NCBI RefSeq assembly: GCF_001423265.1
Contig: NZ_LMND01000001.1
Coordinates: 555,694-619,693 of the forward strand
DNA: 64,000 nt
Direction: 5' to 3'
Source of the DNA: Methylobacterium sp. Leaf108
GTDB taxonomy: Bacteria; Pseudomonadota; Alphaproteobacteria; Rhizobiales; Beijerinckiaceae
Part shown: in pieces, positions 9,004 to 20,050 of the stretch
How the letters are laid out: every line of letters begins with the position of its first letter
Numbering within the stretch: position 1 is the stretch's first letter
Made by a program: the position numbers and the translations under genes
The notes under the pieces: generated by a model
Told to the model about the DNA's origin: nothing
The model's database searches: none
What the model saw: only the letters and a program-made list of their open reading frames with translations

Positions 9004-9765
9004 TCATCGACGGCCGGACGGCTGTTCCCCATCTTGACGAAGGACGGTGAGATACGTCGGCCGGCGGCCGGCGGCGATGGCCTTGGCCTCGTAGCGGGTG
9101 CCGGGCCAATCCGACCAGGGCCGCGTCCAGTCGGTGGCCGCCCTCGCGGTCCACGCGAGGTCCGGGTTGCGGGCGACGCGCACCAGCGTCCAGCCGGCGT
9201 AATCGTCGATGTCGCTGGCGAAGCGAAAGCTGCCGCCGGGCACGAGCACGCGCGCGATCTCCGCCAGGCTCTCGTCGGAGACGAAACGGCGCTTGCGCTG
9301 GCGGCGCTTGGGCCACGGGTCGGGATAGAGCAGGTAGACGCGCGTCACGCTGGCGTCGGGCAGGGCGGCCAGCAACGCGGTCGCGTCCTCGTCCCAGATC
9401 CTGACGTTGCGCAGGTCGCGCTCGTCGATCTCGCGCAGGAGCTTGACGACGCCGTTGACGAAGGGCTCGGCGCCGATGATGCCGACGCCGGGCTCGCGGG
9501 CCGCATTGGCGGCCAGGTGCTCGCCGCCGCCGAAGCCGATCTCGAGCCAGACCTCGCGGACCGGGTCCGGAAACAGGGCCGCGGGATCGAGGAACGCGCC
9601 CTCTCCCGGCAGGGCGATCCTCAGCTCCGGCAGGAGGGAGGCCAGCCGCTGCTCCTGGAGCGCACGCAGGCGCTTGCCCTTGCGCCGGCCGAAGAAGGCG
9701 CGCTCGGGCGCCTCCTCGCTCGCAATACCGCCCGCCTGGGGCGGGTCATCCCCCCGCCCCACCAT
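9004..9765 (-). CDS. trmB: tRNA (guanine-N7-)-methyltransferase
   Basis: This 253-residue TrmB-family enzyme uses SAM to form m7G46 in the variable loop of tRNAs. The SAM-binding motif WLEIGFGGGEHL lies near residue 72. The family signature YLLYPDPWPKRRQRKRRF lies near residue 145, and the D-IDDYAGW motif follows (about 190). The N-terminus is longer than in E. coli and basic (FFGRRKGKRLR), as is usual in alphaproteobacteria. The gene begins 12 bp after metK, which makes its methyl donor, and the two are probably co-transcribed. The metK-trmB pairing is conserved in Rhizobiales. Confidence 0.95.
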   Translation of the reverse strand: MVGRGDDPPQAGGIASEEAPERAFFGRRKGKRLRALQEQRLASLLPELRIALPGEGAFLDPAALFPDPVREVWLEIGFGGGEHLAANAAREPGVGIIGAEPFVNGVVKLLREIDERDLRNVRIWDEDATALLAALPDASVTRVYLLYPDPWPKRRQRKRRFVSDESLAEIARVLVPGGSFRFASDIDDYAGWTLVRVARNPDLAWTARAATDWTRPWSDWPGTRYEAKAIAAGRRPTYLTVLRQDGEQPSGRR

Positions 9766-9777
9766 GCGGAACAGGCC

Positions 9778-10953
9778 TCAGAACGCCGACTTGAGGCTGT
9801 CGGCGAGGTCGGTGCGCTCCCACGAGAAGCCGCCGTCCGCGTCGGGTGCCCGGCCGAAGTGGCCGTAGGCCGAGGTGCGGGCGTAGATCGGCTTGTTGAG
9901 GCCGAGCTTCAGGCGGATGCCGCGGGGCGACAGGTCGAGGGCGTCCATCAGCACGCCTTCGAGCTTGGCCTCGTCCACGGTGCCGGTGCCGTGCAGGTCG
10001 ACGTAGATCGACAGGGGCTTGGCGACGCCGATGGCGTAGGCGAGCTGGATGGTGGCGCGGGTGGCGAGGCCCGCGGCGACCACGTTCTTGGCGAGGTAGC
10101 GCGCGGCATAGGCCGCCGAGCGGTCGACCTTGGTCGGGTCCTTGCCCGAGAAGGCGCCGCCGCCGTGGGGGGCGGCCCCGCCGTAGGTGTCGACGATGAT
10201 CTTGCGGCCGGTGAGGCCGGCATCGCCGTCGGGGCCGCCGATCACGAACTTGCCGGTGGGGTTGACGTGCCAGACGGTGGAGCCGTCGATCCAGCCCTTG
10301 GGGAGGGCCGCCTGGATGTAAGGCTCGACGATGGCGCGCACGTCGGCCGAATCGAGGCTCTCGTCCACGTGCTGGGTCGAGAGCACGATCTGGGTGACGC
10401 CGACCGGGCGGCCGTCGACGTAGCGCACGGTGACCTGGCTCTTGGCGTCGGGGCCGAGCTTGGCCGCGTCGCCGACCTTGCCCTTGCGGGCGTCGGCGAG
10501 GTCCTTGAGGATCTTGTGGGCGTAGTAGATCGGGGCCGGCATCAGCTCGGGGGTCTCGTCCGAGGCGTAGCCGAACATGATGCCCTGGTCGCCGGCACCC
10601 TCGTCCTTGTTGCCGGCGGCGTCCACGCCCTGGGCGATGTCGGCCGACTGGGCGTGCAGGTGGATGGCGATGTCGTTGTGCTTCCAGTGGAAGCCCGACT
10701 GCTCGTAGCCGATGTCCTTCACCGCTTCGCGGGTCAGCTCGGTGAGATGGTCGAAGGTCACCGAATCGGGACCGCGGACCTCGCCGGCGATGACGATGCG
10801 GTTGGTGGTGGCCAGGGTCTCGACGCCCAGACGCGCCTCGGGCATCGCCGCGAGATAGGCGTCGACCACGGTGTCGGAGATCCGGTCGCAGACCTTGTCC
10901 GGGTGACCTTCGGAAACCGACTCGCTCGTGAAGAGGTAGTTGGAACGCGGCAT
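9778..10953 (-). CDS. metK: S-adenosylmethionine synthetase
   Basis: This 391-residue enzyme makes S-adenosylmethionine from methionine and ATP. Hallmarks are GHPDK at residues 16-20, the [12 protein letters not shown] motif near 118, and the phosphate-binding GGGAFSGKD near 263. The length matches the family. The ATG at 10953 begins the conserved [19 protein letters not shown] segment. It is probably transcribed with trmB downstream and possibly the XRE regulator upstream (193-bp gap). I looked for a SAM riboswitch in that gap and did not recognise one. Confidence 0.97.
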   Translation of the reverse strand: MPRSNYLFTSESVSEGHPDKVCDRISDTVVDAYLAAMPEARLGVETLATTNRIVIAGEVRGPDSVTFDHLTELTREAVKDIGYEQSGFHWKHNDIAIHLHAQSADIAQGVDAAGNKDEGAGDQGIMFGYASDETPELMPAPIYYAHKILKDLADARKGKVGDAAKLGPDAKSQVTVRYVDGRPVGVTQIVLSTQHVDESLDSADVRAIVEPYIQAALPKGWIDGSTVWHVNPTGKFVIGGPDGDAGLTGRKIIVDTYGGAAPHGGGAFSGKDPTKVDRSAAYAARYLAKNVVAAGLATRATIQLAYAIGVAKPLSIYVDLHGTGTVDEAKLEGVLMDALDLSPRGIRLKLGLNKPIYARTSAYGHFGRAPDADGGFSWERTDLADSLKSAF

Positions 10954-11146
10954 TGAGGACGATCCCCGGCTGTGGGTACGCCCAGATTCGATGGCGTTGG
11001 ACCCGGTCTTCGGAAGGCCGAGGTTCTGGCATCGGCCTGTGGCAGGGTCAAGCCGAAAGACCGGACACGTTCGTGGCGACGAACGAAACGGTCGTTAGAG
11101 CAGACGCGGGCCTTCACCGGGACGGCCGCGTCGGGCCATCGCGCCT

Positions 11147-11578
11147 TCAGGTCCCCAGGCGGGTGCCGAGAACCTGGATGGCGGCCGCGAAGTCCTTGCG
11201 GCCGTCCTCCGTGAAGTGCCGCTTGACGTGCTCGGCCACCACCTCGGCGAGGCCCTGCCAGGAGCCCGGCGCGGCATCCGCCGCCGAATCCGCCGAGAAG
11301 GCCTGCTGGGGCCTTTCCGCGAACCCTTCCGGCGGCACGTCGTCGAGGCGCTGCATGCCCTCGAAGAAGTACGCCACCGGCACGCCGGTCAGCCGGCTGA
11401 AGGTGTCGAGGTGGATGGCGCTGATGCGGTTGGTGCCCTTCTCGTACTTCTGGAGCTGGGCCGCCGACATGCCGAAGCTCTGGGCCACCCGCTTCTGCGT
11501 CAGGGCCGCCTTCTTGCGCTGGAGGGCGATGCGCTGTCCGACATGGACGTCGCGTGCGTCGGTCTTCTGGCCTGCCAT
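11147..11578 (-). CDS. XRE-family helix-turn-helix transcriptional regulator
   Basis: This is a 143-residue DNA-binding protein. A Cro/CI-type HTH spans about residues 12-66 (VGQRIALQRKKAALTQKRVAQSFGMSAAQLQKYEKG, read as consecutive segments) and ends in a PVAYFFEG segment. The C-terminal half is variable. In many alphaproteobacteria a regulator of this type sits directly upstream of metK-trmB, as here, which suggests control of SAM supply or cell-cycle genes. The target is not known from sequence. The ATG at 11578 gives the expected length. Confidence 0.87.
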   Translation of the reverse strand: MAGQKTDARDVHVGQRIALQRKKAALTQKRVAQSFGMSAAQLQKYEKGTNRISAIHLDTFSRLTGVPVAYFFEGMQRLDDVPPEGFAERPQQAFSADSAADAAPGSWQGLAEVVAEHVKRHFTEDGRKDFAAAIQVLGTRLGT

Positions 11579-11710
11579 GGAGTCTTGACCTCGTGCGAGC
11601 CGGCCACGGCGATCAAGCTCGGCCGTGGTGCCAGAGGGCGCGGATAGTAGATTTTAACATAGATGAAAAGGACACCCCGTCGGGTTACGTTCCCTCTCCC
11701 TCGCGGAGCG

Positions 11711-11977
11711 CTAAACCATGCCGAGCGCCTGCATGTACAGTTCGAGGATCGCCTCTTCCTCCTGGCGCTCGGCGTGGTCCTTCTTGCGCAGGGAGACGAT
11801 CTTGCGCAGGGCCTTCACGTCGAAGCCGGTGCCCTTGGCCTCCGCGTAGACGTCCTTGATGTCGCCGGCGAGGCCGGCCTTCTCCTCCTCGAGGCGCTCG
11901 ATGCGCTCGATGAAGCTCTTGAGCTGGTCGGCGGCGACGGAGGAGGCGTCGACGGCGGGTGCGGGAGAGGCGGCCAT
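11711..11977 (-). CDS. gapR: GapR-family nucleoid-associated protein (DUF2312)
   Basis: This 88-residue protein closely matches the pattern of Caulobacter GapR, with matching length, helical content and motifs [37 protein letters not shown] and [16 protein letters not shown]. GapR tetramers clamp overtwisted, AT-rich DNA and support topoisomerases during replication and transcription. In Caulobacter it is essential and concentrated near the origin. The gene is monocistronic here. The TAG stop is at 11711. The AT-rich island at 3.6-3.9 kb is the kind of target such a protein would favour, but that link is speculative. Confidence 0.93.
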   Translation of the reverse strand: MAASPAPAVDASSVAADQLKSFIERIERLEEEKAGLAGDIKDVYAEAKGTGFDVKALRKIVSLRKKDHAERQEEEAILELYMQALGMV

Positions 11978-12160
11978 GATCGTGCGATGTCCTTCGAATC
12001 GGCGGCGCGGCGACAGGTCGGCGCCGCGCCCGTCGATCCGGATTAGGCGGTCGAGCTTACCGGGAGATTAGGGCCCCGGCGGAAATCGGCGGTGCCGATC
12101 CCCCCGGCCCACCAGGGCGATTCGCATCGCGCCGCGACGCCGTTGTCCCTTCGATAACTC

Positions 12161-12463
12161 TCAGTGCGGTTCGGCCTGGGCCTTGGCGAAGGCCGCCTGC
12201 TGCTCGGGCGTCGCCTCCGGCTGGCGGCGCTTCCAGTCCTCGTAGGGCATCCCGTAGACGTGCTCGCGGCTCTCGTCCTTGCTCAGTTCCAGGCCGCGGG
12301 CGTCGGCCTCGTCCTTGAGCCAGTTCGAGAGGCAGTTCCGGCAGAAGCCGGCCATGGTCATCAGGTCGATGTTCTGCACGTCCTCGCGGGCTCGCAGATG
12401 CGCCACGAGGCGGCGGTAGACGGCGGCTTCGAGTTCGGTGGTGGTGGCGGTGTCGATCGTCAT
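12161..12463 (-). CDS. DUF1244 family protein
   Basis: This 100-residue cytoplasmic protein carries the DUF1244 signature LMTMAGFCRNCLSNWLKDEAD, followed by YGMPYEDWKRRQPEATPEQ. The conserved Cys pair (FCRNC) could bind a metal or take part in redox chemistry, but no activity is established to my knowledge. The ATG at 12463 is preceded by GGAG. The longer frame begins inside the preceding gene region and was rejected. It lies 55 bp downstream of the N-formylglutamate amidohydrolase-like gene on the same strand, so co-transcription is possible. Confidence 0.87.
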   Translation of the reverse strand: MTIDTATTTELEAAVYRRLVAHLRAREDVQNIDLMTMAGFCRNCLSNWLKDEADARGLELSKDESREHVYGMPYEDWKRRQPEATPEQQAAFAKAQAEPH

Positions 12464-12518
12464 GGCGCGGACTCCTCGTCGTGCGTGCCAAGAGAGGTCG
12501 GCGTCCATGCCCCGGGCG

Positions 12519-13280
12519 TCAAGCCGTCGGGGCGAGGTGGGGCCGCAGGAGCCCGGCGAATCGCGCCGCCCATTCCGCCTCGCCGGCCTCGTCCGCGATC
12601 AGGTCCTGGCGGATCTCGACGAGGGCGTTGGGCAGGCCGCGGGCGATGGCGTGGCGGTCGACGGTGTCTCCGGGCAGGCCGCCGCCGTAGGGTTCGTTGT
12701 CGCCCACCGTGAGCCCGGCCGGGTCGGCGCGCAGGCCCGCCACGAGGGGGGCGCTCAGGCGGTCGTCGTGGTCCCACAGGATGCCGACGTGCCAGGGGCG
12801 CGGGTCGCCGCGCCAGCACGGGGTGAAGCTGTGGATGGTGACGATGGCCGGCGGCGCGCCCGCCGCCATCGCCGCGGCGACATGGGCGTCGATAGCCCGG
12901 TCGTAGGGTTCGTAGAAGCGGGCGATCCGCTCCGCCTTGCCGGCCTCGTCGATGCGGGCGTTGCCCGGCACCACGGCCCCGTCGGAGAGCCGCATCACCA
13001 GGGTCGGGTCGTCGCGTCCGCGGTTCGGGTCGATGACGAGCCGCGAGAAGGTGGTGAGGACGGCGGGCGCACCGAGGAGGGCGGCGAGGCGGCGGGTCAC
13101 CCCGGCCGCGCCGATGTCGTAGGCGATGTGGCGGGAGAACTCGGCGTCCGGAACCCCGAGCCGGCCGAGATCGTCGGGCACGTGGTTGGAGGCGTGGTCG
13201 CACAGAAGCAGCAGGCCGCAGGCGGGGTCGCCCGGAACGGTCTCGACGGGATGGGGGCCGTGCGAATGAGGGCTGGGCAT
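12519..13280 (-). CDS. N-formylglutamate amidohydrolase family protein
   Basis: This 253-residue protein has the family's ordered motifs: LLLLCDHASNHVP near residue 20, DIGAAGVTRRLA, SRLVIDPNRG, AIVTIHSFTP and GDNEPYGG. In the family, His and Glu/Asp residues in these motifs bind a metal that hydrolyses N-formyl-L-glutamate, the last step of one histidine-degradation route. No other hut genes are nearby, so the real substrate may differ. The start at ATG 13280 follows the alignment of the core. A 73-residue longer frame is Arg/Pro-rich and non-homologous in look. It is divergent from the glycerate kinase gene. Confidence 0.88.
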   Translation of the reverse strand: MPSPHSHGPHPVETVPGDPACGLLLLCDHASNHVPDDLGRLGVPDAEFSRHIAYDIGAAGVTRRLAALLGAPAVLTTFSRLVIDPNRGRDDPTLVMRLSDGAVVPGNARIDEAGKAERIARFYEPYDRAIDAHVAAAMAAGAPPAIVTIHSFTPCWRGDPRPWHVGILWDHDDRLSAPLVAGLRADPAGLTVGDNEPYGGGLPGDTVDRHAIARGLPNALVEIRQDLIADEAGEAEWAARFAGLLRPHLAPTA

Positions 13281-13519
13281 GAGGCTCGAACGCTCCGGGG
13301 TTGCGGGCGGGGGCTGGCTCAAGGAAGTCCGGCAAGCCGCGGACCAAGCCGCGGGCCGCGTCATCTCGCGCTTGCCCGCGCGGCGGGCGTCGGGCACAGC
13401 ACGTATCGCGGGTCGCGACGTCACGGCAACATCCCGGCAGCGGGACTTCGACGCCGGCGGGCCGTGCGTTCGTCGAAAGAGCGACCGCCAAAGCGACACG
13501 AGAGACGGATACGCCCGCC

Positions 13520-14824
<1,305 letters not shown>

Positions 14825-15293
14825 GCGACCGCGTCGGCGCCGACTCGGACAGCGTGGCCTGGGACGGCTGTTGGCGCCCTGGGGCGGGGCGATCGCGATC
14901 CTCGTCCTCGCCACCCCCGCCCGGGCCGACCTGCGCCTGTGCAACCAGACCACGAGCAAGGTCGGGATCTCGCTGGGCTACCGCGACGCGCAGGGCTGGG
15001 TGACCGAGGGCTGGTGGGACCTGACGCCCAAGGCCTGCGAGACCCTGCTGCGGGGCTCCCTCTCGGCCCGGTTCTACTACGTGTTCGCGGTGGACTACAC
15101 CCGCGGCGGCGAGTGGAGCGGCCGCTCGCTGATGTGCACCAAGGACTCGGAGTTCACCATCCGCGGGGTCGAGGACTGCCTCGCCCGCGGTTTCGACCGC
15201 AACGGCTTCTACGAGGTCGACACCGGCGAGCAGAAGAGCTGGACGATCCAGCTCAGCGACCCGAACCAGCCGGCCGGCGGCGCCCCGCCGTGA

Positions 15294-15617
15294 GGCTCGG
15301 GCCCGATCGTCGCAACGCCGGCGAAGCGAGGGCCATCGCGCTTGCTTGGCGGCGGGATAAGGGCCTATGTCCACTGGAGGACACCGGATCGACGGCGGTG
15401 GGACGACAACCATCGCGGGTCTTCATCCGGCGTCCGAAACGCGCGGGACGATGGAAACGCTCGGGACAAGGGCATGTCCCCGTCCGTCCGGGCACCTTCG
15501 CGTGAGGAACGAACCGACTCGCGCGTGAGGAACGAACCGACTCGACCCGGTCTTTGACCCGAGCCGCCCTGAAGGGGCTCGTCGGGCGATCGAAGCGAAC
15601 CCAGGAAGGCGAGAGAC
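15294..15617 (+). promoter_or_regulatory. Upstream region of the LOV kinase with a 23-bp direct repeat
   Basis: No gene is seen in this 324-bp stretch. Just upstream of the kinase gene a 23-bp unit, CGCGTGAGGAACGAACCGAC plus TCG, occurs twice without a gap (15499-15521 and 15522-15544). Each copy contains GGAAC, the -35 element of EcfG-type stress promoters. However, no CGTT -10 element follows at 16-18 bp, so an EcfG promoter is not supported. The repeat could be a direct-repeat operator or a simple duplication. Confidence 0.45.
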
Positions 15618-16754
15618 GTGGAGCAACGTGATGCATGGCGGATCACCGACCGGCTGAATGCTGAGCACGGCAAGGGCGATCCGTTCGCCGCCGCCGTCCG
15701 GGCCACCCGCATGGCGATGATCATCACCGACCCGCGCCTGCCCGATAACCCGATCACCTTCGCCAACGACGCCTTCCTCCAGATGACGGGCTATTCCCGC
15801 GAGGAGGTCATGGGCCGGAACTGCCGCTTCCTGCAGGGGCCGGACACCGACCGGGCCGAGGTCGCCCGGATCAGGGAGGCCATCGAGAGGCGGGAGGACG
15901 TGAGCGTCGACATCCTCAACTACCGCCAGGACGGCAGCACGTTCTGGAACGCCCTCTACATCAGCCCGGTGATCAACGAGGACGGGGAGCTGCAGTTCTA
16001 CTTCGCCTCGCAGCTCGACGTCACCGACCGCAAGATGAACGAGTTCCAGGTCAGCGCCGACAAGGACCGCTTCGAGCGGGCCGTCGCCGAGCGGACGCGG
16101 GAGCTGGAACTGAGCAACCGCGACCTCGCCGCCGCCCTCGAACTGCGCACGACGCTGCTCCACGAGGTCGATCACCGCGTCAAGAACAACATGCAGATCA
16201 TCGCCTCGCTGATCAGCATGCAGCTGCGCACGATCCCCGACGAGGGGATCAGGGCCTCGCTCACCACGACCCTGAGCCGGGTCGAGGCCATGAGCACCGT
16301 CCATCGCCGCTTCTACCAGTCGGGTGACGTCTCGCGGTTCGACGTGTCGGAATTCGTGCGCGACCTCGTCTCCGACCTCGTGATCGCCACCGGCCGCCAG
16401 GACATCAGGACCGACCTCGACCTCGAGGCCATCGACGTGCCGGCCGACAAGGCCGCCCCGCTGGCGCTCATGGTCAACGAGGTGCTGACCAACGCGATCA
16501 AGCACGGCTTCCCGCAGGAGCGGGGCGGCACCATCCGGACGGTGGTGCGCCGGGACGGGACCACCTGCCGGATCACCATCGTCGACGACGGCCACGGCAT
16601 GTCGGAGGACGTCAAGACCCGCCCGTCCTACGGCCGCAAGCTGGTGGAGCGGCTCGGCCGGCAGCTGCAGGCCAGGACCACCTGGGCCGACGCCAACCCG
16701 GGCACCCGCGTCGAGATCGCCATGCCGATCGAGCAGCGGAGGCGCGGATCATGA
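15618..16754 (+). CDS. LOV-domain blue-light sensor histidine kinase
   Basis: This 378-residue soluble kinase has an N-terminal PAS domain of the LOV type (about 25-137). It includes the flavin-binding signature GRNCRFLQG, with C69 as the expected photo-adduct cysteine. A helical linker (about 140-178) leads to a HisKA_2 core with the phosphoacceptor in DHRVKNNMQ (H186) and ATPase motifs [13 protein letters not shown] and DDGHGM. The family binds FMN and changes kinase activity under blue light. The start GTG 15618 follows AGGAAGGCGAGAG. The stop overlaps the receiver gene by ATGA, so the two form a two-component pair. Confidence 0.92.
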   Translation: MEQRDAWRITDRLNAEHGKGDPFAAAVRATRMAMIITDPRLPDNPITFANDAFLQMTGYSREEVMGRNCRFLQGPDTDRAEVARIREAIERREDVSVDILNYRQDGSTFWNALYISPVINEDGELQFYFASQLDVTDRKMNEFQVSADKDRFERAVAERTRELELSNRDLAAALELRTTLLHEVDHRVKNNMQIIASLISMQLRTIPDEGIRASLTTTLSRVEAMSTVHRRFYQSGDVSRFDVSEFVRDLVSDLVIATGRQDIRTDLDLEAIDVPADKAAPLALMVNEVLTNAIKHGFPQERGGTIRTVVRRDGTTCRITIVDDGHGMSEDVKTRPSYGRKLVERLGRQLQARTTWADANPGTRVEIAMPIEQRRRGS

Positions 16755-17197
16755 CGGAGTCCCGGCCGCTCAACGTCGTCATCGTCGAGGACGAGGCCAT
16801 CCTGGCCATGGAACTCGAGAACATGCTGGAGGATGCCGGCCACGTCACCGTCGGCTGGGCCACCTGCCTCAGCGAGGCCGAGGAGCTGCTGCGGGAGGTG
16901 AGCGCCGACCTCGCCCTCGTCGACATCCACCTCTCGGACGGGATCACCGGCATCGAGGTCGCCGACCTGTTCCGCCGCCATACCGGGGCACCGGTGGTGT
17001 TCATGACGGCGAACCCCAAGCTGCTGCCCGAGGATTTCGCCGGCGCGGTCGGCGTGATCGCCAAGCCCTACACCTCGATCGGCGTGATGGCGATGATCGA
17101 CTACCTGCAGCAGGCCATCAGCGCGCCGCCGCCGTCCGTCAGCCAGCCCAACGGGCTGACGCTGGCCCCCGACTACCGGGAGCGGTGGTCGGCCTGA
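16751..17197 (+). CDS. Single-domain response regulator paired with the LOV kinase
   Basis: This 148-residue protein is a stand-alone receiver. E13 and D14 form the acid pocket, D58 is the phosphoacceptor ([11 protein letters not shown]), T86 and K105 are the conserved switch residues (VFMTANP, IAKPYT). After the receiver there is only a short Pro-rich tail without a DNA-binding domain, so it should signal through protein contacts, as in general-stress or phosphorelay pathways. The ATGA overlap with the LOV kinase supports a dedicated pair. Confidence 0.93.
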   Translation: MTESRPLNVVIVEDEAILAMELENMLEDAGHVTVGWATCLSEAEELLREVSADLALVDIHLSDGITGIEVADLFRRHTGAPVVFMTANPKLLPEDFAGAVGVIAKPYTSIGVMAMIDYLQQAISAPPPSVSQPNGLTLAPDYRERWSA

Positions 17198-17227
17198 GCG
17201 CCGCCAATTCTGGCGAGCGGTCGCTCG

Positions 17228-19438
17228 TCAGACGCCGCGCAGGCCCTCGAGCATCTTGGCCTTCGTGAAGGGCACCGAGCGCAGGCGCACGCCGGTGGCG
17301 TCGAACACCGCGTTCGAGATCGCGGACGGCACGATCGCGGCGGCCGGCTCGCCCGCCCCCCAGGGTTTTTCGGTGGGCCGGTCGATCAGCTCCATCACCA
17401 CCTCGGGCACCTCCGGGAAGGCGAGGATCGGGTAGCTCGCCCAGTCGAGGCTGGTGACGGCGCCCCGGTCGAAGGTCACCTCCTCCTTGAGCACGCGGCT
17501 CACGGTCTGGATCACGTTGCCTTCGAGCTGGTTGCGCACCCCGTCGGGGTTGATGACCTGGCCGCAATCCTGGACGACGACGAAGCGCGGCACCCGGATC
17601 GCGCCGGTGGCGCGGTCGACCTCCACCTCGGCGACGCCCGCGACGTAGGTGCGGTAGAGTTCGTAGCGGACGTAGGAGACGCCGCGGCCGCGCAGCACGT
17701 CGCCGCCGGTCTCGGCCCGCGGCGAGGGCCGGCTCTCCCACTTGGCCAGGGCGAGGGCGCGGGTCAGCACCTCGGCCCCGCGCGGGTCGTTCAGGAGCCG
17801 CATCCGGTAGTCGGCGGGGTCGACGCCGGCGGCCGCCGCCAGCTCGTCGAGGAAGGCCTCGTTGGCGAAGGTGTTCTGCATCCGCCCCGGCGTGCGGATC
17901 CAGGACGGGCGCAGCGGCGTCTCGGCGAGGCGATGGCAGACCGTGCGCACGTTGGGCAGGGCGTAGGGCAGCGCCGAGTTGTGGACGATGTTGCCCGGCG
18001 CCAGGGCGGTCTCGTGCGGCAGGCCGGCGAGTTCGGCCGCCACCAGCGGCACGTTGCCGGCCCCGCCCTCGGGGATGAAGAATTCCGAGGTCCAGGCGAC
18101 GATCGCCCCGGCGGCGTCGAGGCCGCCCTTCAGGTCGATCAGCGTCGGCGGGCCCTTGGGATCCCAGCCGTGCTCGTCGGCCCGCGACCATTGCACCCGC
18201 ACCGGCCGGCCCACCGCGCGCGCCAGCAGGGTGGCGTCGGCGGCGGCGTCCTCGTGGCCGTTGCGTCCGTAGCAGCCCGAGCCTTCGAGGTAGATGCAGC
18301 GTACGTCCTCGGTGGGCAGCCCGGTCATCGCCGCGAGCTGCCGGCGCAGGGCATGGGTCATCTGCGAGGCCGACCAGCAGGTGAGCCGCCCGTCCTTGAA
18401 CTCGGCGACCGCGCAGGAGGGGCCGATGGAGCCATGGGTGTGGATGGCGAAATCGTAGGTGGCGACAAGCATCTTGGCCGCCTGCGGCAGCGCCGCCGCG
18501 ACGTCGCCCACCGCGCTGGTCACATCGTCCTTGGCGACGCGGGTGGCGCGGACGTGCTGCCACAGCTTGTCCTGCTCGGGCAGCCCGGCCCAGGCCGACC
18601 AGCGCGGGCGCAGCGCCTCGGCCGCCTTGATCGCCCCCCATTCGGTCTGGGCGACGATCGCCAGGAAGTTGCCCTCGCGCACCACCTTGACGACGCCGGG
18701 CATCGCCAGGGCGGCGGCATCGTCCACCGCTTCCAGCCTCGCGCCGATGGTCGGCGGGCGCACCACCCGCCCGTGGACCATGCCGGGCACCTTGAGGTCG
18801 TGGATGTAGGTGAAGCGCCCGGTGACCTTGCCCGGAATGTCGATGCGCGCCACCGACTTGCCGACGAGCGCGTAGCGGGACGGGTCCTTGAGCGGCGCGT
18901 CCGCGTCGACCTTGAGGGCGAAGCGCTTGTCCTTGAGGAGGTCGGCGAAGGGGATGCCGCCGATGGCGCCGTCCTTGAGGGCGAGGCCGGCGGCGGGGAC
19001 GCCGAGGCGGTCGGCGGCGAGCCCGAGCAGCGCGGCGCGGGCGGTGGCCGCCGCCTGCCGGATCTGGGCGCCGCCGTTCTGGATCGACAGGCTGCCGTAG
19101 GTCGGCCCCTGGTCGGGGGTCAGGCCGGTGTCGCCCTGGACGATCGAGACGGCGCCCATCGGCAGGTCGAGTTCCTCGGCCGCCATCTGCTTGAGGGCGG
19201 TCTTCACGCCGGTGCCCAGATCGACCTTGCCGGAGAACACGGTGACGCGGCCGTCCGCGCCGATGGCGAGGAAGCCGTCGACCTCGTCGCCCGCCACCGA
19301 TTTCGGCAGGCCCCGCGTCGGCAGGGCGGGGGGCAGCGGCGGCGCGGCGGCGGCGGCGCGCGGCAGCAGGGAGAAGCTTACCACCAGGGCGCCGCCGCCC
19401 TGGAGGATGGCGCGGCGGGACAGGATCGGGTCGGACAT
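17228..19438 (-). CDS. Molybdopterin-binding aldehyde/isoquinoline oxidoreductase large subunit
   Basis: This complete 736-residue IorB-like subunit has a Tat leader (LSRRAILQGGGALVVSFSL) and two Moco-binding halves. Motif regions include KVDLGTGVKTALKQMAAEEL, the QGDTGLTPDQGPTYGS stretch, THGSIGPSCAVAEF, EGSGCYGRNGHEDAAADA, RTPGRMQN and the C-terminal GAGEPAAAIVPSAISNAVFDATG, where the active-site Glu (GEP) is expected. It forms a periplasmic complex with the 2Fe-2S subunit encoded 17 bp upstream. The physiological substrate (an aldehyde or N-heterocycle) is not predictable. ATG 19438 begins the leader. The longer frame overlaps the small subunit. Confidence 0.93.
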   Translation of the reverse strand: MSDPILSRRAILQGGGALVVSFSLLPRAAAAAPPLPPALPTRGLPKSVAGDEVDGFLAIGADGRVTVFSGKVDLGTGVKTALKQMAAEELDLPMGAVSIVQGDTGLTPDQGPTYGSLSIQNGGAQIRQAAATARAALLGLAADRLGVPAAGLALKDGAIGGIPFADLLKDKRFALKVDADAPLKDPSRYALVGKSVARIDIPGKVTGRFTYIHDLKVPGMVHGRVVRPPTIGARLEAVDDAAALAMPGVVKVVREGNFLAIVAQTEWGAIKAAEALRPRWSAWAGLPEQDKLWQHVRATRVAKDDVTSAVGDVAAALPQAAKMLVATYDFAIHTHGSIGPSCAVAEFKDGRLTCWSASQMTHALRRQLAAMTGLPTEDVRCIYLEGSGCYGRNGHEDAAADATLLARAVGRPVRVQWSRADEHGWDPKGPPTLIDLKGGLDAAGAIVAWTSEFFIPEGGAGNVPLVAAELAGLPHETALAPGNIVHNSALPYALPNVRTVCHRLAETPLRPSWIRTPGRMQNTFANEAFLDELAAAAGVDPADYRMRLLNDPRGAEVLTRALALAKWESRPSPRAETGGDVLRGRGVSYVRYELYRTYVAGVAEVEVDRATGAIRVPRFVVVQDCGQVINPDGVRNQLEGNVIQTVSRVLKEEVTFDRGAVTSLDWASYPILAFPEVPEVVMELIDRPTEKPWGAGEPAAAIVPSAISNAVFDATGVRLRSVPFTKAKMLEGLRGV

Positions 19439-19455
19439 GGTGGGCCTGTCGGATC

Positions 19456-19926
19456 TCAAAGGGACGCGGCCGCGCGCTTCACGGCGCGCAGGATCCGCGA
19501 ATGGGTGCCGCAGCGGCACAGGTTGCCCGCCAGCTCCCGCTTGATCGCCGCGTCGTCGGGGTTGGGGCTGCGGGCGAGCAGCGCTGCCGACTGCATGATC
19601 ATGCCGTTGATGCAGTAGCCGCATTGCGCGGCCTGCTCGGCGATGAAGGCGGCCTGGACCGGATGCGGCCGGTCGGCCGAGCCGAGTCCTTCCAGCGTCA
19701 CGATCTTCTGGTCCGGCCGCAGGCTCGACAGCGGCGTCGTGCAGGAGCGCACCGCGACCCCGTCGACATGGACGGTGCAGGCGCCGCATTGGCCCAGGCC
19801 ACAGCCGAAGCGGGGGCCGTGCAGGTCGAGGTCGTTGCGCAGGACGTAGAGGAGCGGAACCTCGGGATCGTCGCTGCGCACGCTCACCGCGCGCCCGTTG
19901 ACGTCGAGCGAGACCGGCTGGCCCAT
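19456..19926 (-). CDS. 2Fe-2S small subunit of molybdenum hydroxylase (IorA-like)
   Basis: This 156-residue partner of the downstream large subunit has cluster ligands C42, C47, C50 and C62 (RFGCGLGQCGAC) and C102, C105, C137 and C139 (AAQCGYC, LCRCG). It lacks a signal peptide. The family exports it with the Tat-directed large subunit. It is a second copy of the gene type at 591-1085 but clearly divergent, so the two operons probably serve different substrates. The electron acceptor, often a cytochrome c, is not encoded here. Confidence 0.93.
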   Translation of the reverse strand: MGQPVSLDVNGRAVSVRSDDPEVPLLYVLRNDLDLHGPRFGCGLGQCGACTVHVDGVAVRSCTTPLSSLRPDQKIVTLEGLGSADRPHPVQAAFIAEQAAQCGYCINGMIMQSAALLARSPNPDDAAIKRELAGNLCRCGTHSRILRAVKRAAASL

Positions 19927-20050
19927 GGTGCTTCTCCGACCATCCTGTCTGGATGAGTTCCAGAAAGTGGCCTAGCAATCCGCCCCGACGGGGGTCAAGG
20001 GACGGCCGGGCGCCTCCGCGGGCCGGCCCGCGCGCATTCTCATCGCCAGC

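Noticed and set aside
10954..11146. SAM riboswitch upstream of metK
   Set aside because: I looked for SAM-II-type and SAM/SAH-type conserved blocks in the leader and found none. A covariance-model scan would be decisive.
15499..15544. EcfG promoter upstream of the LOV kinase
   Set aside because: Both repeat copies contain GGAAC, but no CGTT lies 16-18 bp downstream, so the match is incomplete.
17213..17228. Terminator between the receiver and molybdenum hydroxylase genes
   Set aside because: GCGAGCG-GT-CGCTCGT is palindromic, but the loop is too small and there is no T run. It was left out as too weak.
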